NCBI RefSeq assembly: GCF_038502225.1
Contig: NC_091321.1
Coordinates: 37,099,453-37,163,452 of the forward strand
Direction: 5' to 3'
DNA length: 64,000 nucleotides
Source of the DNA: Cherax quadricarinatus
Lineage: Eukaryota > Arthropoda > Malacostraca > Decapoda > Parastacidae
The notes beneath the pieces are model-generated. The model saw only the letters and a list, made by a program, of their open reading frames with translations, had not been told where the DNA came from and ran no database searches. Both the position numbers and the translations under genes were made by a program. Every line of letters starts with the position of its first letter. The stretch's first letter is position 1. Shown in pieces: positions 12,834 to 22,521 of this stretch.

Positions 12834-15778
12834 TGGAAGATAGAGGTATGGGTGTGTGTGGGAAACAAGCAGGTTGCAACACTAGGGTTGGAAACAGTAA
12901 ATGTATAAAAGGCATTCAGCATGAAGTTATAAATAAAGACAATAGAACAGGTCAGCAAACAAAGGGGGACAGCAGAGGGCAGCAAGGGACTAGCTCCCTT
13001 AAGGTTTACTATACTAATAGCAGGAGTGTTAGAAATAAGATAGATGAGCTAAGATTAATTGCAAGTGCAGGAAACATAGATATTATTGCTATAACAGAGA
13101 CCTGGCTCAATCTGAAAGATAGAGAGATGCCCTCTGAATGTCACATACAAGGCTATAAATTATTCCACACTGACAGGGTCAACAGGAAAGGTGGTGGAGT
13201 AGCGATGTATGTCAGAGACAATTTAAATTGTTGTGTTAGACAAGATATTAAATTAGAAGCGTCAGCCACTGAATCTGTTTGGTTACAGCTTCTCGAGGGC
13301 CGAGAAAAACTAATTTTGGGTGTGATTTACAGGGCCCCAAATCTTGATAGGGAGTGCAGTAAACTTCTATGGGACGAAATTCGTAAGGCATCTACATACG
13401 AAAATGTTGTGCTAATGGGAGATTTCAACTATAGACAGATTGACTGGAGCAATTTGACAGGAAATTTAGAGTCGGGTGACTTTCTTGATACGATCCAGGA
13501 TTGCTTTTTAAAACAGTTTGTGACAGAGCCAACTAGGGGAAATAACCTCCTTGACTTGGTTCTTGCCAGTAGGGAAACACTAATTAATAATCTTGAGGTT
13601 AATGATGAGCTTGGGGAGAGTGATCACAAATCACTCAGTTTTAACATATCATGGAATTCCCCTAATAATGGCAATCTAGTCTCCGTCCCTGACTTTCGCT
13701 TGGCTGATTTCATAGGACTGAAAAATTACTTAGGTGGGCTGAACTGGAATGACCTGACTAAGGGTCAGGTAGGTGGTGATGGTTGCCGATATGATGCTTT
13801 CCAGGGCATAGTTCTAGCTGCTCAGTCAAATTATGTTCCAAATAGGGAAATCAGATCAAACAAAAATGATCCTAAATGGATGAACAATAGATTAAAATAT
13901 CTGATTGGTCAAAAGAGAGGCATATATAGGCAAATCAAAAGAGGAGAGGGGCAATTAAGAAATCGATATATTCAGTTAAAGAGAGAAATAAAAAAGGGAA
14001 TTAGAAAAGCAAAAAGAGATTATGAGGTTAAAGTTGCAAGAGAATCGAAGACTAACCCAAAAGGATTCTTTCAGGTATACAGAAGTAAGATCAGGGACAA
14101 GATAGGCCCACTCAAAAGTTCCTCGGGTCAGCTCACTGACAGTGATAAGGAAATGTGTAGAATTTTTAACACATACTTCCTCTCAGTTTTTACACAGGAG
14201 GATACCAGCGATATTCCAGTAATGATAAATTATGTAGAACAGGACGATAATAAACTGTGCACTATTAGGGTCACAAGTGACATGGTCCTTAGGCAAATAG
14301 ATAAATTAAAACCTAACAAATCCCCAGGCCCTGATGAATTGTATGCAAGGGTTCTAAAGGAATGTAAAGAGGAGCTTAGCACACCTTTGGCTAATCTTTT
14401 CAACATATCACTACAAACTGGCATGGTGCCAGATAAGTGGAAAATGGCAAATGTGATACCTATTTTCAAAACAGGTGACAGGTCCTTAGCTTCGAACTAT
14501 AGACCAATAAGCCTAACCTCCATAGTGGGAAAATTTATGGAATCAATAATTGCCGAGGCAGTTCGTAGCCACCTTGAAAAGCATAAATTAATCAACGAAT
14601 CTCAGCATGGTTTTACAAAGGGGCGTTCCTGCCTTACGAATTTATTAACTTTTTTCACTAAGGTATTTGAGGAGGTAGATCATGGTAATGAATATGATAT
14701 TGTGTATATGGACTTCAGTAAGGCTTTTGACAGGGTCCCACATCAGAGACTATTGAGGAAAATTAAAGCACATGGAATAGGAGGAGAAATTTTTTCCTGG
14801 ATAGAGGCATGGTTGACAAATAGGCAGCAGAGAGTTTGCATAAATGGGGAGAAATCAGAGTGGGGAAGCGTCACGAGCGGTGTTCCACAGGGGTCAGTGT
14901 TGGGCCCCCTGCTGTTCACAATCTACATAAACGACATAGATGAGGGCATAAAGAGCGACATCGGCAAGTTTGCCGATGACACCAAAATAGGCCGTCGAAT
15001 TCATTCTGACGAGGACATTCGAGCACTCCAGGAAGATTTGAATAGACTGATGCAGTGGTCGGAGAAGTGGCAGATGCAGTTTAATATAGACAAATGCAAA
15101 GTTCTAAATGTTGGACAGGACAATAACCATGCCACATATAAACTAAATAATGTAGATCTTAATATTACGGATTGCGAAAAAGATTTAGGAGTTCTGGTTA
15201 GCAGTAATCTGAAACCAAGACAACAGTGCATAAGTGTTCGCAATAAAGCTAATAGAATCCTTGGCTTCATATCAAGAAGCATAAATAATAGGAGTCCTCA
15301 GGTTGTTCTTCAACTCTATACATCCTTGGTTAGGCCTCATTTAGATTATGCTGCACAGTTTTGGTCACCGTATTACAGAATGGATATAAATTCTCTGGAA
15401 AATGTACAAAGGAGGATGACAAAGATGATCCCATGTATCAGAAACCTTCCCTATGAGGATAGACTAAGGGCCCTGAAACTGCACTCTCTAGAAAGACGTA
15501 GAATTAGGGGGGATATGATTGAGGTGTATAAGTGGAAGACAGGAATAAATAAAGGGGATGTAAATAGTGTGCTGAAAATATCTAGCCTAGACAGGACTCG
15601 CAGCAATGGTTTTAAGTTGGAAAAATTCAGATTCAGGAAGGATATAGGAAAGTACTGGTTTGGTAATAGAGTTGTGGATGAGTGGAACAAACTCCCAAGT
15701 ACCGTTATAGAGGCCAGAACGTTGTGTAGCTTTAAAAATAGGTTGGATAAATACATGAGTAGATGTGGGTGGGTGTGA
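12833..15778 (+). CDS. CR1 ORF2 protein: APE-type endonuclease and reverse transcriptase
   Basis: The 981-residue frame has no stops. Residues about 60-290 are an APE-like endonuclease: YYTNSRSVRNKIDELR, ITETW with the catalytic Glu, GDFN, and ESDHKS with the terminal Asp-His. The RT follows with [52 protein letters not shown] and the catalytic FADDTKI. The C-terminus ([36 protein letters not shown]) is of CR1 type. Together these would nick target DNA and copy element RNA from the nick. The start codon overlaps the ORF1 stop by one base, implying re-initiation. All catalytic motifs are present. Confidence 0.92.
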   Translation: MEDRGMGVCGKQAGCNTRVGNSKCIKGIQHEVINKDNRTGQQTKGDSRGQQGTSSLKVYYTNSRSVRNKIDELRLIASAGNIDIIAITETWLNLKDREMPSECHIQGYKLFHTDRVNRKGGGVAMYVRDNLNCCVRQDIKLEASATESVWLQLLEGREKLILGVIYRAPNLDRECSKLLWDEIRKASTYENVVLMGDFNYRQIDWSNLTGNLESGDFLDTIQDCFLKQFVTEPTRGNNLLDLVLASRETLINNLEVNDELGESDHKSLSFNISWNSPNNGNLVSVPDFRLADFIGLKNYLGGLNWNDLTKGQVGGDGCRYDAFQGIVLAAQSNYVPNREIRSNKNDPKWMNNRLKYLIGQKRGIYRQIKRGEGQLRNRYIQLKREIKKGIRKAKRDYEVKVARESKTNPKGFFQVYRSKIRDKIGPLKSSSGQLTDSDKEMCRIFNTYFLSVFTQEDTSDIPVMINYVEQDDNKLCTIRVTSDMVLRQIDKLKPNKSPGPDELYARVLKECKEELSTPLANLFNISLQTGMVPDKWKMANVIPIFKTGDRSLASNYRPISLTSIVGKFMESIIAEAVRSHLEKHKLINESQHGFTKGRSCLTNLLTFFTKVFEEVDHGNEYDIVYMDFSKAFDRVPHQRLLRKIKAHGIGGEIFSWIEAWLTNRQQRVCINGEKSEWGSVTSGVPQGSVLGPLLFTIYINDIDEGIKSDIGKFADDTKIGRRIHSDEDIRALQEDLNRLMQWSEKWQMQFNIDKCKVLNVGQDNNHATYKLNNVDLNITDCEKDLGVLVSSNLKPRQQCISVRNKANRILGFISRSINNRSPQVVLQLYTSLVRPHLDYAAQFWSPYYRMDINSLENVQRRMTKMIPCIRNLPYEDRLRALKLHSLERRRIRGDMIEVYKWKTGINKGDVNSVLKISSLDRTRSNGFKLEKFRFRKDIGKYWFGNRVVDEWNKLPSTVIEARTLCSFKNRLDKYMSRCGWV

Positions 15779-15904
15779 GTTAGACCTGATAGCTTGTGCT
15801 AACAGGTCGGTTGCCGTGTTCCTCCCTCAAGTCAATGTGACCTGACCTGTCTAGGTTGGGTGCTTTGGCTTAAGCCGGTAGGAGACTTGGACCTGCCTCG
15901 CATG

Positions 15905-15956
15905 GGCCAGTAGGCCTTCTGCAGTGTTCCTTCGTTCTTATGTTCTTATGTTCTTA
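15905..15956 (+). other. CR1 3' hairpin and octamer tail
   Basis: GGCC-AGTA-GGCC can fold as a four-base stem with a four-base loop. It is followed by a CTGCAG block and then TTCTTATG repeats to the end. The same arrangement ends the CR1 copies at 18128, 21207, 21356, 38725, 46661 and 62584, with loop variants AACA and AGCA. The likely role is recognition of the RNA 3' end by the element's own RT. Confidence 0.65.
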
Positions 15957-16181
15957 ACACCTCCACCACTGTATGTCCAGTCAACACCTCCACCACTTTG
16001 TGACCAGTCAACACCACCACTACTGTATGGCCAGTCAACACCACCTCCACTGCATGACCAGTCAACACCTCCTCCACTGTATGACCAGTCACCACCTCCA
16101 CCACTTTATGACCAGTCAACACCACCACTTCTGTATGACCAGTCAACACCACCTCCACTGCATGACCAGTCAACACCACTT
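15957..16181. repeat. 27-bp satellite array, block 3
   Basis: About eight units that resume directly after the CR1 octamer tail. Confidence 0.93.
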
Positions 16182-16887
16182 TTGAAAATAAGAAATTTTT
16201 TAAAGAACTTCAGAATGTGGCCTCTTACCATTTATTTCTTATGCAACAAGATTTTTGGATCCGAGTTATTTAAAGGTATTTTTTAAGTCTAGGGGAAATA
16301 ATTTCAACTGGGAAACTCCATAGAATAATATTCAAATTTAATAAAGTATTTAAATACAATACTTTATCTTCTTTTTGTAGTTAATGTAACTTAATACTTT
16401 GTACAATAAATTTACCATATACATTTAGTTCAAAATCATGGAAATGTCACATTAATAAGGATGTTTAATTATTCTTCCTGTAATTAAGTCTTCATTAACA
16501 TTTACGTCTTTGTCTTAACCAGACTGTAAACTCAAAATACAAAAGGTACAAAATTTAACAAGACCTTTGAATCTGGCTGTAAATTATCTCTATGGATTAC
16601 TGAACTGACCAAGAATATAAATATCAAAAGAATCTTTCAGACCAATGAGGAACAAACTGAGTCAACTCTAGAGTCCAATTCTCTAAACCATTCAAACTGT
16701 ACACCGTAAGAGCCAATATACGATCATTTGTCAAGGCTAGAGCAGGGAGCAGACTGACTACTTGCCAGTCTGTTGACGCATCGTCAGGTTGGATCAGCTG
16801 ACCCAAACGTCAGCCAGCCAGACATAAACAATTGAACAATTCTCTTACAATAGTTAAATAATACAGGATGACCAATTTCGAAGATAT
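16182..16887. other. Unassigned AT-rich sequence inside the satellite
   Basis: Non-repetitive 0.7 kb between two satellite blocks, probably another old insertion. A 60-codon minus-strand ORF (16624-16806) has no recognisable motif. I see no terminal repeats or clear target duplication. Confidence 0.4.
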
Positions 16888-17505
16888 AACACCACCACAA
16901 CAGTATGACCAATCAACTCCTCCACCACTATATGACCAGTCAACACCTCCACCACTGTATGACCAGCCAATACCACCACTGTTCGACCAGTCAACACCAC
17001 CACCACCACTGTATAACCAGTCATCACCTCCACCACTGTATGTCCAGTCAACACATCTGCAACTGTATTACCAGTCATCACCACCACCACTGTATGACCA
17101 GTCAACACCTCCTCCAATGTATGACCTGTCAACACCACCACCACTTCCACTGTATGACCAGTCAATACCACCACCACTGTATGACCAGTCAACACCTCCA
17201 CCACTTTGCCCTGTGAACACCACCACTGTATGACCAGTCAACAGCACCGCCACTGTATGACCATTCAACACCTCCACCACTGTATGAATAGTCAACACCA
17301 CTACTGTATGACCAATCAACAACACCACCACTGTATGACAAGTCAACACCTCCACCACTGTATGACCAGTCAGCACCTCCACAACTGTATGAACAGTCAA
17401 CACCTCCACAACTGTATGACCAGTCAACACCTCCACCACTGTATAACCAGTCAACACCACCACCACTGCATGACCGGTCAACAGCTCCACCACTGTATGT
17501 CCAGT
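16888..17505. repeat. 27-bp satellite array, block 4
   Basis: Last block of the 27-bp family, ending at TATGTCCAGT just before a TGTTACGAAC sequence. Confidence 0.93.
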
Positions 17506-18127
17506 TGTTACGAACATAGTTGGTCCCTGGGTTATAGTGCTTTTCGCAACAAAATAACTTTAGTGCGTCTAGGGGTCTTCACTCGGAGAGGAAAAGGAAT
17601 TTTCTTAGTTTCCATTTAATTTATTAATAATCATAATAATCACTTAAATCCTCCTTCTCATATTTTGCACTATGAGTAGAATACTTCTACCATTGCTCAT
17701 TAAAACATCACAGTACTAGGTCAAGTATTTACAGGCGTTTCCTAAAAACTCAACACATTAATAGATTTCTTATAATAGGGTTCACTTTACAATAAACCTT
17801 CTTACACTACAGAGGCTTGCTCACTTGGCTTCATTTTCTCTAAGAGCTTCTTAACCACCTTCTCCAACCGAGATAAGTTTTAGCAATGAGTTCCCGAATA
17901 TTCCTGGGATTTTCTAAGGAGGCGAATGGTGGTTTTAGAGGTGGATGCTTCCCTGGACCCTTCCTGGTCCAGAGGAAGGTATGAACTGAACTCAGTGAGG
18001 CTTTACCAGCCCACTTTGACTCGGTCGGAGCAGGGGTTGAGCACCTCAAAACACCTATCGGTGCTTGGCCAGGTCGCACCAGCAGTTGACAATAATTAAA
18101 CAACCTACCTATATATGAAGCTAAGTA
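17506..18127. other. Unassigned sequence, possible LTR fragment
   Basis: It begins TGTTACGAAC exactly at the satellite edge, which resembles a gypsy LTR start. No matching AACA end or second copy is visible before the CR1 3' end at 18128. A minus-strand ORF at 17840-18154 shows no domain. If this is an LTR it was truncated by the CR1 insertion. Confidence 0.3.
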
Positions 18128-18274
18128 CATAAGAACATAAGAAAGGAGGAACACTGCAGCAGGCCTGCTGGCCCAAACTAGGCAGGTCCTTTACAATTCA
18201 TCCAACTAACAAACATTTGACCAACCCAGTTTTCAATGCCACCCAAGAAACAAGCTCTGATGTGCTTGTCCCTC

Positions 18275-18837
18275 TCAAATCCAACCCCTCCCACTCATGT
18301 ACTTATCCAACCTAAATTTGAAACTACCCAAAGTCCTAGCCTCAATAACCCAACTAGGTAGACTGTTCCACTCATCAACTACCCTATTTCCAAACCAATA
18401 CTTTCCTATGTCCTTTCTAAATCTAAACTTATCTAATTTAAATCCATTACTGCGGGTTCTCTCTTGGAGAGATATCCTCAAGACCTTGTTAATATCCCCT
18501 TTATTATTACCTATCTTCCACTTATACACTTCGATCAGGTCTCCCCTCATTCTTCGTCTAACAAGTGAATGTAACTTAAGAGTCTTCAATCTTTCTTCAT
18601 AAGGAAGATTTCTAATGCTATGTATTAATTTAGTCATCTTACGCTGAATGTTTTCTAACGAATTTATGTCCATTCTGTAATATGGAGACCAGAACTGAGC
18701 TGCATAATCTAGGTGAGGCCTTACTAATGATGTATAAAGCTGCAGTATGACCTCTGGACTTCTGTTGCTTACACTTCTTGATATAAATCCCAGTAATCTA
18801 TTTGCCTTATTACGTACGCTTAGGCATTGCTGTCTTG
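18275..18837 (-). pseudogene. Outer CR1 ORF2, C-terminal piece
   Basis: It encodes the CR1 C-terminus ([50 protein letters not shown]). It stops being CR1 at 18837, where a hammerhead-bearing element is inserted after ATTGCTGTCTTG. The same 12 bases recur at 20470-20481, where the CR1 resumes. Confidence 0.85.
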
Positions 18838-18869
18838 AAGATTGAGACACTTATGCAGCATATGGAAAT

Positions 18870-18918
18870 CTTTATTCAGGAAACGTTTCGCCACACAGTG
18901 GCTTCATCAGTCCAATAC
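18870..18918 (-). ncRNA. Hammerhead ribozyme motif, type A, stem I cut short
   Basis: On the minus strand: GGA, CTGATGA, an extra A, stem II GCCAC-TGT-GTGGC, GAAA, CGT, then TCCTGAATAAAG. The distal part of stem I is replaced by the joined CR1 tail. ACGT is self-complementary, so helix III could form only between two copies. Confidence 0.5.
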
Positions 18919-20302
18919 ATAAGAACATAAGAAAGGAGGAACACTGCAGCAGGCCTGTTGGCCCATACTAGGCAGGTCCTTTAGAATTCATCCCACTAAC
19001 AAAACATTTGCCCAACCCAATTTTCAATGCCACCCAAGAAACAAGCTCCGATGTGCAAGTCCCACTCAAATCCAACCCCTCCCACTCATGTACTTATCCA
19101 ACCTAAATTTGAAACTACCCAAAGTCCTAGCCTCAATAACCCAACTAGGTAGACTGTTCCACTCATCAACTACCCTATTTCCAAACCAATACTTTCCTAT
19201 GTCCTTTCTAAATCTAAACTTATCTAATTTAAATCCATTACTGCGGGTTCTCTCTTGGAGAGATATCCTCAAGACCTTGTTAATATCCCCCCTATTAATA
19301 CCCATCTTCCACTTATACACCTCGATCAGGTCTCCCCTCATTCTTCGTCTAACAAGTGAATGTAACTTAAGAGTCTTCAATCTTTCTTCATAAGGAAGAT
19401 TTCTAATGCTATGTATTAATTTAGTCATCCTACGCTGAATGTTTTCTAACGAATTCATGTCCATTCTGTAATATGGAGACCAGAATTGAGCTGCATAATC
19501 TAGGTGAGGCCTTACTAATGATGTATATAGCTGCAGTATGACCTCTGGACTTCTGTTGCTTACACTTCTTGATATAAATCCCAGTAATCTATTTGCCTTA
19601 TTACGTACGCTTAGGCATTGCTGTCTTGAACATTAAAATGGTATAAAATACCGACAGATTGTCTTGCTGTCTTGGTTTAAGGTTGCTGCTTACCATAACC
19701 CCCAAGTCCTTTTCGCAATCTGTATGGCTAAGTTCTACATTATTTAACTTATAAGTGCTAGGGTTATAGACACTCCCGAGCTTCAGAACCTTGCATTTAT
19801 CCACATTGAACTGCATCTGCCACTTTTCTGACCAAGAGTAGAGTTTGTCTAAATCCTCCTGAAGTTCCCTAACATCTACGTTTGAATCAATTATCCTACC
19901 TATCTTCGTGTCATCGGCGAATTTGCTCATATCACTAGCAATTCCTTCATCAAGATCATTGATATATATTATAAACAACAACGGGCCCAAGACTGATCCC
20001 TGTGGAACGCCACTTGTTACTGATCCCCACTCGGATTTAACCCCATTTATGGACACTCTCTGCTTCCTGTCTGTGAGCCATGACTCGATCCACGAGAGCA
20101 CCCTCCCCCCAATGCCATGAGCTGCTACTTTCTTCAATAGTCTTTGGTGCGGAACTCTATCAAATGCCTTACTAAAATCTAAGTAAACAATATCAAATTC
20201 TTTATCGTGGTCAACAGCCTCAAAAGCTTTACTGAAGAAAGTTAATAAATTAGTTAGACAAGACCGGCCTCTTGTGAATCCATGCTGAGTATCATTAATC
20301 AA
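18919..20302 (-). pseudogene. 5'-truncated CR1 fragment inside the hammerhead element
   Basis: Subfamily B CR1 3' region. It covers RT from [18 protein letters not shown] through [29 protein letters not shown] and [10 protein letters not shown] to the CR1 C-terminus and octamer tail at 18919. A 35-bp insertion at 19629-19663 breaks the frame. It ends at ATCATTAATCAA, where the hammerhead element resumes. Confidence 0.8.
19629..19663 (-). mobile_element. 35-bp tip of a PLE (type B end) with 11-bp target duplication
   Basis: The core of the insert, AAATGGTATAAAATACCGAC, matches the outermost end of the PLE at 22243 and of the one at 35539. TTGCTGTCTTG occurs directly on both sides (19618-19628 and 19664-19674). 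This is an extremely truncated PLE insertion. Its breakpoint in CR1 is the same base as that of the type A element at 18837. Confidence 0.55.
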
Positions 20303-20353
20303 CCAGGTTGAGGGACTGATTACCTCATTCTCCTCCTCTCCTCACGCCTTCCT

Positions 20354-20406
20354 CTTTGTATTGGACTGATGAAGCCACTGTGTGGCGAAACGTTTCCTGA
20401 ATAAAG
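20354..20406 (+). ncRNA. Hammerhead ribozyme motif, type A
   Basis: CTTTGTATTGGA, CTGATGA, an extra A, stem II GCCAC-TGT-GTGGC, GAAA, CGTT, TCCTGAATAAAG. Stem I pairs 10 of 12 positions (two of them G-U) with an internal loop. Predicted cleavage is after the U of CGUU. The extra A after CTGATGA departs from the strict consensus. Confidence 0.6.
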
Positions 20407-20469
20407 ATTTCCATATGCTGCATAAGTGTCTCAATCTTCAACTTGTCGGTTTTTCAAACCATTCATCAC

Positions 20470-20800
20470 ATTGCTGTCTTGGTTTAAGGTTGCTGCTTAC
20501 CATAACCCCCAAGTCCTTTTCGCAATCTGTATGGCTAAGTTCTACATTATTTAACTTATAAGTGCTAGGGTTATGGACACTCCCGAGCTTCAGAACCTTG
20601 CATTTATCTACATTGAACTGCATCTGCCACTTTTCTGACCAAGAGTAGAGTTTGTCTAAATCCTCCTGAAGTTCCTTAACATCTACGTTTGAATCAATTA
20701 TCCTACCTATCTTCGTGTAATCGGCGAATTTGCGCATATCACTAGTAATTCCTTCATCAAGATCATTGATATATATATTATAAACAACAACGGGCCTAAG
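20470..20800 (-). pseudogene. Outer CR1 ORF2, second piece
   Basis: It resumes at the duplicated ATTGCTGTCTTG and encodes the stretch upstream of the RT C-terminus ([31 protein letters not shown]). The FADD box is altered to FADY. It stops at 20800, where a plus-strand CR1 fragment is inserted. Confidence 0.8.
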
Positions 20801-21207
20801 AATGAGGGGAGATATCATTGAAGTGTATAAGTGGATGACGGGCATAAACAAGGGAGACATTAATAAAGTACTGAGGGTGTCGAACAAGGTAAGAACCAGG
20901 AATAATGGATTTAAGTTGGATAAATTTAGATTTAGAAAGGACATAGGTAAGTACTGGTTTTCTAACAGAGTTGTGGATGCGTGGAACAGTCTTCCCAGTG
21001 GGGTGATAGAGGCTGGGACCTTGGGTGGCTTTAAGAAGAGACTGGACAAATATATGAGCGGGAGGGGCTGGGTTTGATTGGTGTTGGGGGGTGCGGGAGT
21101 TGTTTCTTGAGTAGCTTTAGGTAGATGTCGTTTTGATAAGGACCTGCCTCGTATGGGCCAGTAGGCCTTCTGCAGTGTTCCTACATTCTTATGTTCTTAT
21201 GTTCTTA
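20801..21207 (+). pseudogene. Short 5'-truncated CR1 (subfamily C), inserted into the outer CR1
   Basis: Opposite in orientation to its host element. It encodes only the last ~90 residues ([51 protein letters not shown]), followed by the GGCC hairpin and TTCTTATG octamers to 21207. It closely matches the full-length element at 21356-27595, so that copy or a sister may be the source. Confidence 0.85.
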
Positions 21208-21355
21208 AGACTGATCCCTGTGGAACGCCACTTGTTACTGATCCCCACTCGGATTTAACGCCATTTATGGACACTCTCTGCTTCCTGTCTGTGAGCCATG
21301 ATTCGATCCACGAGAGCACCCTTCCCCCAATGCCATGAGCTGCTACTTTCTTCAA
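21208..21355 (-). pseudogene. Outer CR1 ORF2, third piece
   Basis: About 150 bases of RT around VPQGSV up to the AAHGIG region. It is then cut by the full-length CR1 and continues at 27596 with CAGTCTTTGG. Confidence 0.8.
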
Positions 21356-22305
21356 CATAAGAACATAAGAACATAAGAATGGAGGAACACTGCAGAAGGC
21401 CTACTGGCCCATACGAGGCAGGTCCTCATCAAAACGACATCTACCTAAAGCTACTCAAGAAATAACTCCCGTACCCCTTAACACCAATCAAACCCAGCCC
21501 CTCCCACTCATATATTTGTCCAGTCTCTTCTTAAAGCTACCCAAGGTCCCAGCCTCTATCACCCCACTGGGAAGACTGTTCCACGCATCTACAACCCTGT
21601 TAGAAAACCAGTACTTACCTATGTCCTTTCTAAATCTAAATTTATCCAACTTAAATCCATTATTCCTGGTTCTTACCTGGTTCGACACCCTCAGTACTTT
21701 ATTAATGTCTCCCTTGTTTATGCCCGTCATCCACTTATACACTTCAATGATATCTCCCCTCATTCTACGCCTCTCCAGAGAGTGGAGATTTAAGGCTTTA
21801 AGTCTATCTTCATACGGGAGGTTCCTTACACAGTAAATCATTTTAGTCTTTCTTCTCTGTATGTTCTCTAATGAGTCTATGTCCATCCTGTAGTAAGGGG
21901 ACCAAAACTGAGCAGCATAATCTAAATGAGGCCTCACTAGTGATGTATAGAGCTGTAAAATAACTTTTGGACTTCTGTTACTTATACTTCTCGAGATAAA
22001 TCCAAGTAATCTGTTGGCCTTGTTGCGCACACTAAGGCACTGCTGTCTTGGCTTCAGATTTCTGCTCACCACGACTCCCAAGTCCCTTTCACATTCTGTA
22101 TGACCAAGCTCTACTTCACCTAGATTATAGCTTCGAGGGTTATTTTCATTACCAAGGGCAAGTACCTTACACTTATCCACATTAAACTTCATCTGCCATT
22201 TCTCAGACCAAGACATTAATTTGTTCAAATCGTCCTGGAGTTGGAAATAAATGGTATAAAATACCGACACAATGGCAATATAAACACAAATGCAGTATAA
22301 TGTGA

Positions 22306-22360
22306 TCCTTTATTGACTACGTTTCGCCCACACAGTGGGCTTTTTCAAGTCACAAACAGA
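22306..22360 (-). ncRNA. Hammerhead-like motif, type B, left arm of PLE
   Basis: On the minus strand: TCTGTTTGTGAC, TTGAAAA, an extra A, stem II GCCCAC-TGT-GTGGGC, GAAA, CGTA, GTCAATAAAGGA. Against the consensus CTGATGA the core has C3 to T and G8 to A, which keeps the 3-8 pair as U-A; position 7 is free to vary. Stem I pairs about 9 of 12. Confidence 0.5.
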
Positions 22361-22521
22361 ACTACCTGGGGTGGAAGGAACGCGAGTATTTATAGTCCGG
22401 CTGAGGTCAGGTGAAGAATGCTGCATCTGATGATGTACCGAGTTGGGTTGTAGAGTCTAAAAACTTGGGTAGCTTGGAAAGGAGACTGGACAAGTTTGTG
22501 AGCAGACCTTCTACAGTGTTC

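Larger units (their letters stand above)
11819..15956 (+). mobile_element. Full-length CR1-like non-LTR retrotransposon (subfamily A), both ORFs open
   Basis: A complete-looking element inserted in the 27-bp satellite: short 5' UTR, ORF1 with an SGNH esterase, ORF2 with endonuclease and reverse transcriptase, and a short 3' UTR ending in tandem TTCTTATG octamers. The satellite breaks at ACCAGT on the left and resumes at ACACCTCC on the right, with no clear target duplication, which is usual for CR1. Neither ORF has a stop or frameshift, so this copy could be recently active. A second, decayed member of this subfamily lies at 57492-61474. Confidence 0.9.
18838..20469. mobile_element. PLE-type hammerhead element (type A) carrying a CR1 fragment
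   Basis: Bounded by a 12-bp target duplication ATTGCTGTCTTG (18826-18837 and 20470-20481). The left arm, 18838-18918, is on the minus strand and the right arm, 20303-20469, on the plus strand. They are inverted copies of the same end sequence, each holding a hammerhead motif. Between them is a 5'-truncated minus-strand CR1 (18919-20302) whose octamer tail abuts the left arm. The CR1 either inserted into the element or travelled with it; insertion is simpler. It has no coding capacity of its own. Confidence 0.7.

Noticed and set aside
16624..16806. 60-codon minus-strand ORF in the unassigned insert
   Set aside because: Short, no motif, and no supporting context.
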